From: Aurantimonas coralicida DSM 14790
GTDB taxonomy: Bacteria; Pseudomonadota; Alphaproteobacteria; Rhizobiales; Rhizobiaceae
Reading direction: 5' to 3'
Assembly (NCBI RefSeq): GCF_000421645.1
Contig: NZ_ATXK01000003.1
Location: forward strand, 186,001-250,000
Length of the DNA stretch: 64,000 bases
This document shows, piece by piece, positions 33,324-43,466 of the stretch; within the stretch, counting starts at the first letter, position 1; every line of letters starts with the position of its first letter. The translations under genes were made by a program, and so were the position numbers. Below the pieces are notes generated by a model that saw only the letters and a program-made list of their open reading frames with translations, was not told where the DNA came from and searched no databases.

Positions 33324-34181
33324 TCAGCGGTTCTCGCGCCACCAGATGTAGAGACCGCTGGCGACCAGGATCACGGTGCCGAGGATCATCGGCGGTTGCA
33401 ACGGGTCGCCGAACAGAACCACGCTGAGGATGCTGGCGACCAGCACCTGCGAATAGAGGAAGGGCGACAGCAGCGAGGCCGGGGCGTGGGAGAAGGCCGT
33501 GACGAGGGTGAAATGGCCGATCGATCCGGCAACGCCGCTGAGGACCAGAAGGGCCAGCGTTGCCGGGGTCGGCGTCTCCCAGAAGGGGATGATGACGAGG
33601 GTCAGGATGACCGCACCGGCCGCCGTCGTGTTGAACTGCGTCGAGGCGGCGTCCTCGGTGCCGGCGAGGCGGCGGGTCATCAACAGGTAGCAGGCGTTGA
33701 AGCCCGATGCCGCCAGGGCGAAGCCCAGCGCCGGTTCGATGCCGGCAAAGCCCGGCCGCAGGATCAGCAGCATGCCGCAGAAGCCGGCGATGATCGCGCC
33801 GATCCGGTGGATGCCGATGCTCTCCTTCAGGACGATGACCGACAGGATGGTCACGACGATCGGGGTGAAGAACAGGACGGCCGTCGCATCGGCCAGCGGC
33901 ACGCGGGCAAGGGCGTTGTACATGCAGATCGTCGCCGCCAGGAGGAGCATGCCGCGCACGAGCTGCAGATAGGGGTGGCGGGCCTTCAGGAAGCCGGTGC
34001 CGGTGGTGGCGCCGAGATAGCTGCCGAGGATCAGCGTCTGGAAGAAATAGCGGCCCCAGATCACCTGCAGCACCGGCACCAGCGTCGTCAGATGCTTGCC
34101 GAGGGAATCCATGCCCGCGAAGACGCTGCCGGCAAGGACCGTCAACAGGATGCCGGTCAGGAGAGAACTGAAGGATTTCAC
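33324..34181 (-). CDS. DMT-family (EamA) transporter
   Basis: A 285-residue membrane protein with ten predicted helices in two EamA repeats. Typical segments are LQVIWGRYFFQTLIL in the first repeat, RVPLADATAVLFFTPI, a second repeat with GIHRIGAIIAGFCGMLL, and the C-terminal GDPLQPPMILGTVILVASG. Members export or import metabolites, and the substrate cannot be read from sequence. The start is GTG at 34181 with AAAGGCG upstream. It is divergent from the MATE gene; the 212-base gap between holds only a small hairpin with arms AAGCCGA and TCGGCTT (34233-34251). Confidence 0.82.
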   Translation of the reverse strand: MKSFSSLLTGILLTVLAGSVFAGMDSLGKHLTTLVPVLQVIWGRYFFQTLILGSYLGATTGTGFLKARHPYLQLVRGMLLLAATICMYNALARVPLADATAVLFFTPIVVTILSVIVLKESIGIHRIGAIIAGFCGMLLILRPGFAGIEPALGFALAASGFNACYLLMTRRLAGTEDAASTQFNTTAAGAVILTLVIIPFWETPTPATLALLVLSGVAGSIGHFTLVTAFSHAPASLLSPFLYSQVLVASILSVVLFGDPLQPPMILGTVILVASGLYIWWRENR

Positions 34182-34393
34182 GGGATCGACGCCTTTGCTA
34201 AGCGTTGCTTACTGGAAAGCCGCGGCGCTGAAAAGCCGATCGGCTCGGCTTAAGGGTCGACATCCGGGATAATCGGTCCAGCCCTGCGCCACCCTCGTGG
34301 CAGCCATGTCGCCGGAGGCCAGCGCGCGGCGACGGCGTCGCTGGACTTCCCCGTCGCACCCTTCTAGGCCACCGGGCATCAGGCGGTGATGTC

Positions 34394-35821
34394 ATGCAGA
34401 CGAATGTTTCAGAACGGTCCGGCGCGCAAACGCTGCCGCTGCCCGGGGCCGATGGCCGTGGGCCGGTGCAGTCGTGGCTGCGCCACGCCGTCGCGACGGT
34501 CGTTCTGGCGGTGCCGCTGATCGGCGCGCAGCTGGCGCAGATGACCATGAACGTCACCGACACGGTGATGATCGGCTGGCTCGGCGCCACCGAGCTGGCG
34601 GCCGGCGTCCTGGCCACCCAGACCTTCTTCATCGTCTTCATCTTCGGGGCCGGCTTCGCCCAGGCGGTGCTGCCGCTGGCGGCCGGCGCCGAGGGCCGCG
34701 GCGACGTGCACGACGTGCGCCGCTCGATCCGCATGGGTCTGTGGGTGCTGATGCTCTACAGCGCGCTCGTCATGCTGCCGCTCTGGTACACCGAGGCGAT
34801 CCTGGTGGCGCTCGGCCAGGACCCGGAGATCTCGGCCCTCGCCGGGGCCTATATGCGCGTTGCCCAATGGTCGATGTTTCCGGCGCTGCTGGTCCTGGGA
34901 CTGCGATCCTACCTGACCGTCGTCAACCGCGCCTATCTCGTCTTGGCGGTGATCCTCGTCGGCGCCGTGGTCAATGCCGGGCTGAACTATCTCCTGATCT
35001 TCGGCCATTTCGGCGCGCCGGCGCTCGGCATCGTCGGGGCGGCGGTGGCGACGCTCGGCAGCAATCTCCTGATGACCGGCCTGCTGGTCGCCTATACGGC
35101 GCTGGCGCCGAGCCTGCGCCGCTACGAGCTCTACGCCCGCTTCTGGCGGGCGGACTGGCCGGACTTTTTCGAGGTGCTGCGGCTTGGCTGGCCGATCGGC
35201 GCGACGATCATCGCCGAGGTCGGGCTGTTCGTCGCCTCCTCGATCATGATGGGCTGGCTCGGCACCATTCCGCTGGCCGCCCATGGCATCGCGCTGCAGA
35301 TCGCCTCCATCGCCTTCATGGTGCCCCTCGGCCTGTCGAGCGCCGCAACGGTGCGGGTCGGGCTCGCCTTCGGGCGCGGCGACCGCCGCGATCTCGACCG
35401 GGCATCGGCAGTGGCGCTGGGCATCGGCACGCTGATCTCGATCGGCGGCGCATGCCTGTTCTGGTTCTGGCCGCAGGAACTGATCGGGCTCTATCTCGAT
35501 CGGGACAACGCCAACGCCGAGGCGGTTCTGGCCTATGGCGTGCCGCTGCTGGTGGTCGCTGCGCTTTTCCAGATCGCCGATGCGCTGCAGGTCGTGGCCG
35601 CCGGCATCCTGCGCGGCGTGAAGGATACCCGCACGCCGATGCTGATCGCGCTGTTCAGCTATTGGCTGGTCGGCATGCCGGTGGCCTATGTCCTCGCCTT
35701 CATGGTGGGGTGGGGCGGCGTCGGCCTGTGGTGGGGGCTGGCCTTCGGGCTGTCCACCGCGGCGCTGTTGCTCAATGCCCGCTTCCTGCTGCGCGAGCGT
35801 TACGGTCTGCTCGACGCCTGA
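34394..35821 (+). CDS. MATE-family efflux transporter
   Basis: A 475-residue membrane protein with twelve helices in two MATE repeats. Landmarks are LIGAQLAQMTMNVTDTVMIGWLG at the first helix pair (read in parts), FGAGFAQAVLPLAAGAEGRGD, and in the second half IIAEVGLFVASSIMMGWLG and SSAATVRVGLAFGRGD. It resembles NorM-type exporters that use Na+ or H+ to extrude cationic compounds. AGGCGG lies before the ATG at 34394. Its stop is 20 bases from that of nadD on the other strand, at the border between the accessory block and the core genes. Confidence 0.88.
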   Translation: MQTNVSERSGAQTLPLPGADGRGPVQSWLRHAVATVVLAVPLIGAQLAQMTMNVTDTVMIGWLGATELAAGVLATQTFFIVFIFGAGFAQAVLPLAAGAEGRGDVHDVRRSIRMGLWVLMLYSALVMLPLWYTEAILVALGQDPEISALAGAYMRVAQWSMFPALLVLGLRSYLTVVNRAYLVLAVILVGAVVNAGLNYLLIFGHFGAPALGIVGAAVATLGSNLLMTGLLVAYTALAPSLRRYELYARFWRADWPDFFEVLRLGWPIGATIIAEVGLFVASSIMMGWLGTIPLAAHGIALQIASIAFMVPLGLSSAATVRVGLAFGRGDRRDLDRASAVALGIGTLISIGGACLFWFWPQELIGLYLDRDNANAEAVLAYGVPLLVVAALFQIADALQVVAAGILRGVKDTRTPMLIALFSYWLVGMPVAYVLAFMVGWGGVGLWWGLAFGLSTAALLLNARFLLRERYGLLDA

Positions 35822-35841
35822 CCGGCCCCGTCAACGGCGGC

Positions 35842-36489
35842 TCAGTCGCCGTTCTGCCGCCGCAGCAAGGTGGAGGAGACGGTCGAGCGCGGCCCGTGCA
35901 GGAACACCCAGGCCGGCGGCCGACGCAGGGGCAGGGCCCTGGCCGCCGTCTCCGGCAGGCGGAAGCGGGACAGCACCTGCGGCGTGACCGCCGAGAGGAC
36001 GGAGAGGGTCGAGCCGGGCCGGTCGACCACGGCGATCGGCAGGCTGGTCGCGATCTCCTGCCAGTCCTGCCAGCGATGGAAGCTGGCGAGGCTGTCGGCG
36101 CCCATGATCCAGACGAAATGCACGCCCGGATGGCGCCGCCGCAGCAAGGCGACCGTATCGGCCGAATAGCGGATGCGATGGCGCGCCTCGAAGGCGGTGG
36201 GCACCGAATGGGGGCCCGGCGCCAGCGCCCGGACCGCGGCGAGGCGTTCGCCGATTGGCCGCAGCTTGCCGTGATCCTTCAGCGGATTGCCCGGCGTCAC
36301 CATCCACCAGACCTTATCGAGCCCGAGCCGCCGGCGGGCCGTCTCGGCGACCAGCAGATGGCCTTCATGCGGCGGGTTGAACGAGCCGCCGAACAGGCCG
36401 ATCCGCATGCCGGGCTGCGCCGGTGGCATGGCCAGCGCCGCCGCATCGACGCCCTTGAGGGCGGCGGCGGCGGTATCGCCCAGCCTCAC
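35842..36489 (-). CDS. nadD: Nicotinate-nucleotide adenylyltransferase
   Basis: A 215-residue enzyme that makes nicotinate adenine dinucleotide from nicotinate mononucleotide and ATP, an essential step in NAD synthesis. The nucleotidyl-transfer motif [15 protein letters not shown] starts near residue 32. [13 protein letters not shown] follows, and the C-terminal SSTLLR matches the ATP-binding SSTxIR motif. The ATG overlaps the proA stop by four bases (ATGA). In most relatives rsfS comes next; here a convergent MATE gene follows instead. Confidence 0.93.
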   Translation of the reverse strand: MRLGDTAAAALKGVDAAALAMPPAQPGMRIGLFGGSFNPPHEGHLLVAETARRRLGLDKVWWMVTPGNPLKDHGKLRPIGERLAAVRALAPGPHSVPTAFEARHRIRYSADTVALLRRRHPGVHFVWIMGADSLASFHRWQDWQEIATSLPIAVVDRPGSTLSVLSAVTPQVLSRFRLPETAARALPLRRPPAWVFLHGPRSTVSSTLLRRQNGD

Positions 36490-37766
36490 GGGCGCGTCTG
36501 GCCGTTGCCGCGGACGCGATAGTTGAAGCTGGTCAACTGCTCGACGCCGACCGGACCGCGCGCATGCATCTTGCCGGTGGCGATGCCGATCTCCGCGCCC
36601 ATGCCGAACTCGCCGCCGTCGGCGAACTGGGTCGAGGCGTTGTGGAGCAGGATCGCCGAATCGATGCCGGCGAAGAAGGTCTCCGCCGTGGCCGCGTCGT
36701 CGGTCACGATCGCTTCGGTGTGATGCGAGGAATGGCTCTCGATATGATCGATCGCGCCCGCAACGCCGTCGACCAGCGCGACGGAGATGATGGCGTCGAG
36801 ATATTCGGTGACGAAGTCCGCGTCGCTGGCCGGCTCGGCGGTCGGGTAGCGCTGGCGCACCTCGTCGGTCGCGCGGATCTCGCAGCCGGCCTCGCGCAGC
36901 GCTTCCATCAGCGGCAGCAGATGCGTGTCCGCGGCGGCGCGGTCGATCAGCAGCGTTTCGGCGGACCCGCAGATGCCGGTGCGGCGCATCTTGGAATTGA
37001 CGACGATGTCCCGCGCCATGTCGAGATTGGCCGCCCGGTCGACATATACGTGGCAGAGCCCTTCGAGATGGGCGAAGACCGGCACCCGCGCCTCGTCCTG
37101 CACGCGGGCGACCAGCGAACGGCCGCCACGCGGCACGATGACGTCGATGGCCCCGTCGAGGCCGCGCAGCATGGCGCCGACGGCGGCGCGGTCGGTGGAC
37201 GGGACGATCTGGATCGCGTCCTCGGGCAGGCCGGCGGCGGTGAGCCCGGCGACCATGGCGGCGTGGATCGCGGCCGAGGAGCGGACCGAATCCGAGCCGC
37301 CGCGCAGGATCACCGCATTGCCGGATTTCAGGCAGAGCGCCCCGGCATCGGCGGTCACGTTCGGCCGGCTCTCGTAGATGACGCCGATGACGCCGAGCGG
37401 CGTGCGCACGCGCTCGATCGCCAAGCCGTTCGGCCGGTCCCAGGCGGTGACGGTCGCGCCGACCGGGTCGGGCAGGGCGGCGATGGCGCGCAGGCCGTCG
37501 GCCATTGCGGTGATGCGGTCGGGCGTCAGCGTCAGCCGGTCGACGAAGGAGGCGGCCATGCCGGCCTCCGCCGCGCGGTCGAGATCCGCGGCATTCTCGG
37601 CGAGGATGGTGTCGGTGGAGGCGGCCAGCGCATCGGCCATCGCCAGAAGCGCTGCGTTCTTCGTCTCCGTCGGCGCCAGGGCGAGGCGGCGCGCCGCGGC
37701 GCGGGCCCGCTTGCCGATGGCGTCCATCAGCGTGTCGATCGATCCGGTCTCGGTGCTATCACGCAT
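36486..37766 (-). CDS. proA: Gamma-glutamyl phosphate reductase
   Basis: A 426-residue NADPH-dependent enzyme of proline synthesis, converting gamma-glutamyl phosphate to glutamate semialdehyde. Hallmarks are [20 protein letters not shown] in pieces, [21 protein letters not shown], and [16 protein letters not shown] containing the catalytic Cys. The aldehyde dehydrogenase fold is complete and of normal length. It lies between proB (75-base gap upstream) and nadD (4-base overlap downstream). Confidence 0.95.
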   Translation of the reverse strand: MRDSTETGSIDTLMDAIGKRARAAARRLALAPTETKNAALLAMADALAASTDTILAENAADLDRAAEAGMAASFVDRLTLTPDRITAMADGLRAIAALPDPVGATVTAWDRPNGLAIERVRTPLGVIGVIYESRPNVTADAGALCLKSGNAVILRGGSDSVRSSAAIHAAMVAGLTAAGLPEDAIQIVPSTDRAAVGAMLRGLDGAIDVIVPRGGRSLVARVQDEARVPVFAHLEGLCHVYVDRAANLDMARDIVVNSKMRRTGICGSAETLLIDRAAADTHLLPLMEALREAGCEIRATDEVRQRYPTAEPASDADFVTEYLDAIISVALVDGVAGAIDHIESHSSHHTEAIVTDDAATAETFFAGIDSAILLHNASTQFADGGEFGMGAEIGIATGKMHARGPVGVEQLTSFNYRVRGNGQTRP

Positions 37767-37841
37767 GGGTGTGGTCTCCGAAATCTGTACTGCGTCGCGG
37801 CAAGGGGCAGGCCCTCTCGCCTTGCCTTCGCGCCGTCTGTC

Positions 37842-38995
37842 TCAGGCTGAGGTGAGCTGCTGTCCCGGCGTCTCCGCCGCGCCCGGATCGACGGCGAGGT
37901 CGTCACGATGGATCATCGCCGCGCGGCCCTCATAGCCCAGCGCCGCGCCGATCTCGGAGGAGCGCAGGCCGGCGACCAGCCGTGCCTCGTCGGAATCATA
38001 GGCGATCAGACCACGGGCGATCTCGCGGCGGGCATTGTCGTACACCGCCACCGTGTCGCCCCTGCGAAACTCGCCCTCGACCTTGCTGACGCCAGCCGGC
38101 AGCAGGCTGCGGCCGGCGACCAGCGCCTTGACGGCGCCGGCATCGACGAACAGGCGACCGGTGGCATGGAGCTGCCCGGCGATCCAGCGCTTGCGGGCGC
38201 CGACCGGCGTATCGACGGCGCGAAACAGCGTGGCGCGCTCGCCGGTCTCGATGGCCGACAGGGGATAGAGCCGGTTGCCCGCCGTGATGATCATGGCGGT
38301 GCCGGAGCCGGTCGCGATCCGCGCGGCGTCGATCTTGGTCTTCATGCCGCCGCGCGACAGTTCCGAACCGGCGGAGCCCGCCATCGCCTCGATCTGCGGC
38401 GTGATCTGATCGACCAGCGGAATGTGCTCGGCGTTCGGGTCGAGATGCGGCGGCGCCGTGTAGAGCCCGTCGACATCCGAGAGGAGAACCAGCATGTCGG
38501 CGTCGATCATCGTGGCGACCCGGGCGGCCAGCCGGTCATTGTCGCCGTAGCGGATCTCGGAGGTGGCGACGGTGTCGTTCTCGTTGATGACCGGCACGGC
38601 CTTGAGGGCCAGCAGCGTCGCGATGGTGGCGCGTGCGTTGAGATAGCGCCGCCGCTCTTCGGTGTCGCCGAGGGTCAAGAGGATCTGCCCGGTCTCGATG
38701 CCGTGGCGGCCGAGGATCTCCAGATAGGTGCGCGACAGGGCGATCTGGCCCACCGAGGCGGCGGCCTGGCTCTCCTCCAGCCGCAGCGGACCGCGCGGCA
38801 TCTTCAGGATCTTGCGGCCGAGCGCGATGGCGCCCGACGACACGACGAGAATTTCCCGGCCCTCGCCGACGAGGCGCGCAATGTCCTCGCCCAGCGATTC
38901 CAGCCAGGTCCGCTTCAGTCCGCGTTCGCGGTCCACGAGCAGCGACGAACCGATCTTGATGACGATCCGCCGGTAGCCGTGGAGGGGATTGCTCA

Positions 38996-38996
<1 letters not shown>
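37842..38996 (-). CDS. proB: Glutamate 5-kinase
   Basis: A 384-residue enzyme catalysing the first step of proline synthesis. The amino acid kinase domain starts [14 protein letters not shown] and contains [21 protein letters not shown] and [10 protein letters not shown], plus GTGGMKTK-like [14 protein letters not shown]. The C-terminal PUA domain covers about the last 80 residues. The ATG overlaps the obgE stop by one base (TGATG); a GTG one codon upstream is possible. Regulation by proline feedback is typical of the family. Confidence 0.95.
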
Positions 38997-40183
<1,187 letters not shown>

Positions 40184-40214
40184 TCATGTTGGCGGACCCG
40201 GTCGGCCCGGGCCG

Positions 40215-40808
40215 TCAGTGGGCGTCGAGCGCAGCCTTGTCCTTGGCGAAGACCACGTCGGACGTGGCCAGCGGTACGCCGAATTTCGACACGCTGACTT
40301 GGTTGGCGACCGTCCCGTCCGACTGTCGCGTCATGCGGTGGCGAAAGTGCAGCAGCGTGTCGCCGCCACCCGGCGCGTAGCCGTCATAGTCGAGAACGAC
40401 ACCGTTCGGCGCCAGCCTGCCGGCAACGGCCACCGGCGGCGACAATTCGCCGTCGCCGCCCTCGGTCCGCACCGTGCCGGCGTAGAGGCCGGGGCCGGTC
40501 ATGCCGAGGTCCCAGCGCTGCAGCCGGTCGCCGTCGGGAAAGCTGAACTGCTCGTCGAGAAGCAGCCGCCCATCCTGGCGCGTGCCGGAAAAGCGCGCGG
40601 TGAAGTCCTCGGTGAAGAACAGCGCCGTGGTGACCGACCCCTTCGAATAGGACGCCCCCGCGAAGAACTCCTCCAGCGCCAGGCCGTCGGCGACGGACGC
40701 GGGGGGCACGTCGGCAGGATCGTCGCCGCAGGCCGCAAGTCCGGCCAGCAGCAGCGCCCCGGCGAGGGCGCCACCGATCCTGCGCGCAACGATCATCCGG
40801 CGGCTCAT
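40215..40808 (-). CDS. DUF3833-like lipoprotein
   Basis: A 197-residue protein with a lipoprotein signal: GGALAGALLLAGLAACGDD, cleavage before the Cys at about residue 27. The rest is a beta-rich lipocalin-like domain with ALEEFFAG, FSGTRQDGRLLLDEQFSF, RWDLGMTGPG and a C-terminal repeat of strands, matching DUF3833. Function is unknown; it probably sits in the outer or inner membrane facing the periplasm. The ATG at 40808 overlaps the stop of the GNAT gene by four bases. The gap to obgE (139 bases) shows nothing. Confidence 0.75.
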   Translation of the reverse strand: MSRRMIVARRIGGALAGALLLAGLAACGDDPADVPPASVADGLALEEFFAGASYSKGSVTTALFFTEDFTARFSGTRQDGRLLLDEQFSFPDGDRLQRWDLGMTGPGLYAGTVRTEGGDGELSPPVAVAGRLAPNGVVLDYDGYAPGGGDTLLHFRHRMTRQSDGTVANQVSVSKFGVPLATSDVVFAKDKAALDAH

Positions 40809-41371
40809 GCCCGACCCCATGCCTTGAGCGACGTCCAGCACCGCCGGTCCATGACGAAATGCTCGCTGGCCACGCGCCCGGAACTGATCGTGTCGATGAG
40901 GCCGCTGCCGGTGAAGTGGAAGCCGCATTTGCGGATCACCCGGCGCGACGCCTCGTTGACGACGCGGCAATCGACGGCGATGGCGTCGGCCTTCAGCGCG
41001 GCGAATCCGAAATCGATCACGGCCTGCGCTGCCTCGGTGGCAAAACCCTTGCCCCAGAAACGGCGGCCGACCCAGTAACCGATGTCGAGCCGGCCGGGCA
41101 CGCTCTCCGGCTTCAGGCTGCAGCAGCCGACGAGGTCGCCGCCATCCTTCAGGCAGAGCGCAAAGACCGTTTCCGGTGCATGGTCGCTGATGAAGGCGCG
41201 GGCATCGGCCAGACCGTAGGGATGCGGCACGCGGGCCAGCATCCGGGCGATCTCGCGGTCGTTGATCAGCTTCGCCAGCGCGCCGGCATCGTCCATCGTC
41301 AGCGGCCGCAACAGCAGCCTGCGGGTCTCGATCGTCTCGCCGTCCCGTTCGACGGTCGTGTCCTCAAGCAT
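40805..41371 (-). CDS. GNAT-family N-acetyltransferase (RimJ-like)
   Basis: A 188-residue acetyltransferase. The first strand RRLLLRPLTMDDAGALAKL, the IARMLARVPHPYGLADARAFI helix region, and the acetyl-CoA motif WVGRRFWGKGFATEAAQAVIDF (read as two pieces) are typical of the RimJ/RimL group. It probably acetylates an amino group of a protein or small molecule. It forms a two-gene unit with the DUF3833 lipoprotein and starts after the rpmA terminator, so it is probably transcribed separately from the ribosomal genes. Confidence 0.85.
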   Translation of the reverse strand: MLEDTTVERDGETIETRRLLLRPLTMDDAGALAKLINDREIARMLARVPHPYGLADARAFISDHAPETVFALCLKDGGDLVGCCSLKPESVPGRLDIGYWVGRRFWGKGFATEAAQAVIDFGFAALKADAIAVDCRVVNEASRRVIRKCGFHFTGSGLIDTISSGRVASEHFVMDRRCWTSLKAWGRA

Positions 41372-41396
41372 CGCATCGTTCCTTCCAGACGCGAAA

Positions 41397-41422
41397 AGGG
41401 GAGATGGCGGTCCATCTCCCCT
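41397..41422 (-). terminator. Rho-independent terminator downstream of rpmA
   Basis: On the minus strand, 11-base perfect arms (AGGGGAGATGG and CCATCTCCCCT) with a four-base loop are followed directly by TTTTCGCG. It lies 78 bases after the rpmA stop and ends the rplU-rpmA message. Confidence 0.85.
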
Positions 41423-41454
41423 GTCGTGCTCTGAAGGTCCGATCGTTCGGAGGG

Positions 41455-41492
41455 TTCAGAGTGCCGGGTCGGTGGAACGCCGGCGCTCTGAA
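41455..41492 (-). terminator. Second hairpin directly after rpmA
   Basis: Arms TTCAGAGTGCCGG and CCGGCGCTCTGAA pair over 13 bases with one G-U pair and a 12-base loop, starting 8 bases after the rpmA stop. There is no T-run. A further CTCTGAA at 41429-41435 could compete for the same arm. Confidence 0.45.
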
Positions 41493-41499
41493 GCTCCGG

Positions 41500-41769
41500 T
41501 CACTCGGCGGCTTCGGCTTTCGGCATGACGGCCACGTAGGTGCGACCGTTCGCCTTGTGCTGGAACGCCACGTTGCCTTCGGCCTTCGCGAAGAGGGTAT
41601 GGTCCTTGCCCATGCCGACATTGGCACCCGGATGCCAGCGCGTGCCGCGCTGACGGATCAGGATGTTGCCCGGAATGACGGACTCGCCACCGAACTTCTT
41701 GACGCCAAGGCGTTTGGACTCCGAATCGCGACCGTTGCGCGAAGAGCCGCCTGCTTTTTTATGTGCCAT
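41500..41769 (-). CDS. rpmA: 50S ribosomal protein L27
   Basis: An 89-residue ribosomal protein with the standard start [20 protein letters not shown] and the conserved [15 protein letters not shown] segment. The N-terminal tail reaches the peptidyl-transferase centre in the ribosome. Length is normal. It follows rplU by 48 bases and ends the ribosomal operon. Confidence 0.97.
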   Translation of the reverse strand: MAHKKAGGSSRNGRDSESKRLGVKKFGGESVIPGNILIRQRGTRWHPGANVGMGKDHTLFAKAEGNVAFQHKANGRTYVAVMPKAEAAE

Positions 41770-41817
41770 CGTAGGTCTCCTTGCCTGTCAGGGCTCGCGG
41801 GGGATATGGCCCCGGAA

Positions 41818-42438
41818 TTACTGCTTCGCCAGTTCGCCGGCCTGGGCGCGCCAGTCTTCGATCTGCGCGGCGCTGAACGGCATGTTCGCGTCGATACGGG
41901 CAACGTCCTCGTCGGACAGGGCCGCGATCTGGGCATAGGTGGTGATGCCCTGCTCGTTGAGCTGCTTCTCGGCGACCGGGCCGATGCCCTTGATCTTGGT
42001 CAGCTTGTCCTGCTCGCCGCTGGTCGGGGCGGTGAACATCGGCACGTCCGGCGTGGCGTCGGTCGTCTCGGCGGACGGCTTGGGCGCAGCAACCTTGGCC
42101 GGCTTCGGCGCGGCGGCGGTCTGCGACGGGGCCTTGCCGTCGGTCAGGATCTCGGCGATGCGGATCATCGTCAGGTCCTGACGGTGGCCACGGGTACGCT
42201 TGGAGTTCTGGCGACGACGCTTCTTGAAGGAGATCACCTTCTTGCCGCGGGTCTGCTCGACGATCTCGGCCGTGACGGCAGCGCCCTGAACGAACGGCGC
42301 ACCGATGGTCGAACCGACCATCAGGACCTCGTTGAAGGTCACGAGATCACCGGCGGCGCCCGGGAGACGCTCGATGGTGAACTTGTCGTTGGGGACAACG
42401 CGGTACTGCTTGCCACCGGTCTTAATGACTGCGAACAT
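41818..42438 (-). CDS. rplU: 50S ribosomal protein L21 with C-terminal helix-hairpin-helix extension
   Basis: A 206-residue protein. Residues 1-103 are a complete L21 ([18 protein letters not shown], and the basic [17 protein letters not shown]). The second half is an extension not found in E. coli: an Ala/Pro/Lys linker (103-145), then a helix-hairpin-helix region [19 protein letters not shown] and a last helical part with [10 protein letters not shown]. Such extended L21 proteins occur in Alphaproteobacteria. The extension may touch rRNA or another factor. Confidence 0.95.
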   Translation of the reverse strand: MFAVIKTGGKQYRVVPNDKFTIERLPGAAGDLVTFNEVLMVGSTIGAPFVQGAAVTAEIVEQTRGKKVISFKKRRRQNSKRTRGHRQDLTMIRIAEILTDGKAPSQTAAAPKPAKVAAPKPSAETTDATPDVPMFTAPTSGEQDKLTKIKGIGPVAEKQLNEQGITTYAQIAALSDEDVARIDANMPFSAAQIEDWRAQAGELAKQ

Positions 42439-42562
42439 TTTAGCTCCGTTCGTTCGATCGGTTCTCGTGTCCCGCGGGACCCGGACCGTCTTCTTGTCAG
42501 TCGGTTACTGAATGGGCGAAAACAAACAGGCGCGGCAGTGCCACGCCCAGAATTGCGATTTG

Positions 42563-42591
42563 TGACTAGCGGCAAGGCCGCGCAAGGTCAA
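42563..42591 (-). promoter_or_regulatory. Candidate sigma-70 promoter for rplU-rpmA
   Basis: On the minus strand, TTGACC (42591-42586) is followed by a 17-base spacer and TAGTCA (42568-42563). The 236-base gap up to the GntR gene otherwise shows nothing recognisable. Confidence 0.45.
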
Positions 42592-42674
42592 GCCTTCCGG
42601 CCGTCAAACCGGGTCCGGGGCGCTGAAGGTTCCCCAGCGTCGAGTGCAAGCGCCTCGCGGCGGGCCCCGGCGGG

Positions 42675-43343
42675 CTAGAGCTTGCCGGCCTGCCGGCGCA
42701 GCAGTTCCAGCGCCTGCCGGTCGGTGCGGTCGCGGTGCAGCTGATGCAGGCGCCCGGCTTCCTCGCTGTCGCGGTCGAGAATCGCCTGGACGATCTGCCG
42801 GTGTTCCTGGTCGGACTGGACCGGCTTGATGCGCAGCGGGATGATCGCCATGCGGGCCCGGTACTGCTGTTCCCAATATTGCCGCAGGGTCGCCTGCAGG
42901 CGGGAATTGCCGCACAGCGAGACGATGTCCGAATGGAAGGCATCGTCGAATTGCGACCAGCGCTCGATGTCGTCGCTGCGCGTCGCCTTCTCCATCTGGT
43001 CCATCAGCGATTTCAGCCGTTCGCTCTCGCTCGGCTCCAGTCCGCGCACGGCGGCAAGGCGCGCGGCCTGCACCTCCAGCGCCGAGAAGACCTCGTAGAT
43101 TTCCGCCAGATCGTCGAGCGACTGGGCACGGACGGTGACCCCGTGCCGGGGCTTCACCTCGACCAGCCCTTCCTCCTCGAGGCGGATCAGCGCTTCGCGG
43201 ATCGGCGTGCGGCTGAGCGACAGGAGATTGGCGACCTCCGTCTCCAGGAGCGTGGTGCCGGGCGGCAGCCGACCCTCCAGGATCCGGTACTTCAGCTCGT
43301 GATAGGCCCGCTCGCGTGCCGCCATCTTGGCGACGCCCTGCAT
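42675..43343 (-). CDS. GntR-family regulator, FCD type, of the sugar-acid cluster
   Basis: A 222-residue regulator. The winged helix includes ELKYRILEGRLPPGTTLLE and SLSRTPIREALIRLEEEGL. The FCD ligand domain contains FHSDIVSLCGN with metal-binding His. Near the C-terminus it is Arg/His-rich and slightly extended. It is the last gene of the minus-strand series after the dehydrogenase at 43467 (123-base gap). The perfect palindrome upstream of the dehydratase at 48167 is its most likely binding site. Start at 43343 or at the ATG six codons later is possible. Confidence 0.87.
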   Translation of the reverse strand: MQGVAKMAARERAYHELKYRILEGRLPPGTTLLETEVANLLSLSRTPIREALIRLEEEGLVEVKPRHGVTVRAQSLDDLAEIYEVFSALEVQAARLAAVRGLEPSESERLKSLMDQMEKATRSDDIERWSQFDDAFHSDIVSLCGNSRLQATLRQYWEQQYRARMAIIPLRIKPVQSDQEHRQIVQAILDRDSEEAGRLHQLHRDRTDRQALELLRRQAGKL

Positions 43344-43466
43344 GCTCGGCCGGGGGCGCGAGCCGCTGGCGGGAGGACGGCGATGGGGTGCGTTCGTCGC
43401 ATCCTGTTTCGTCAGTGCCGGCCTCCCTTGTTCATCTGCCGGGGATCCTTCTCCCGGTCGTATTCG

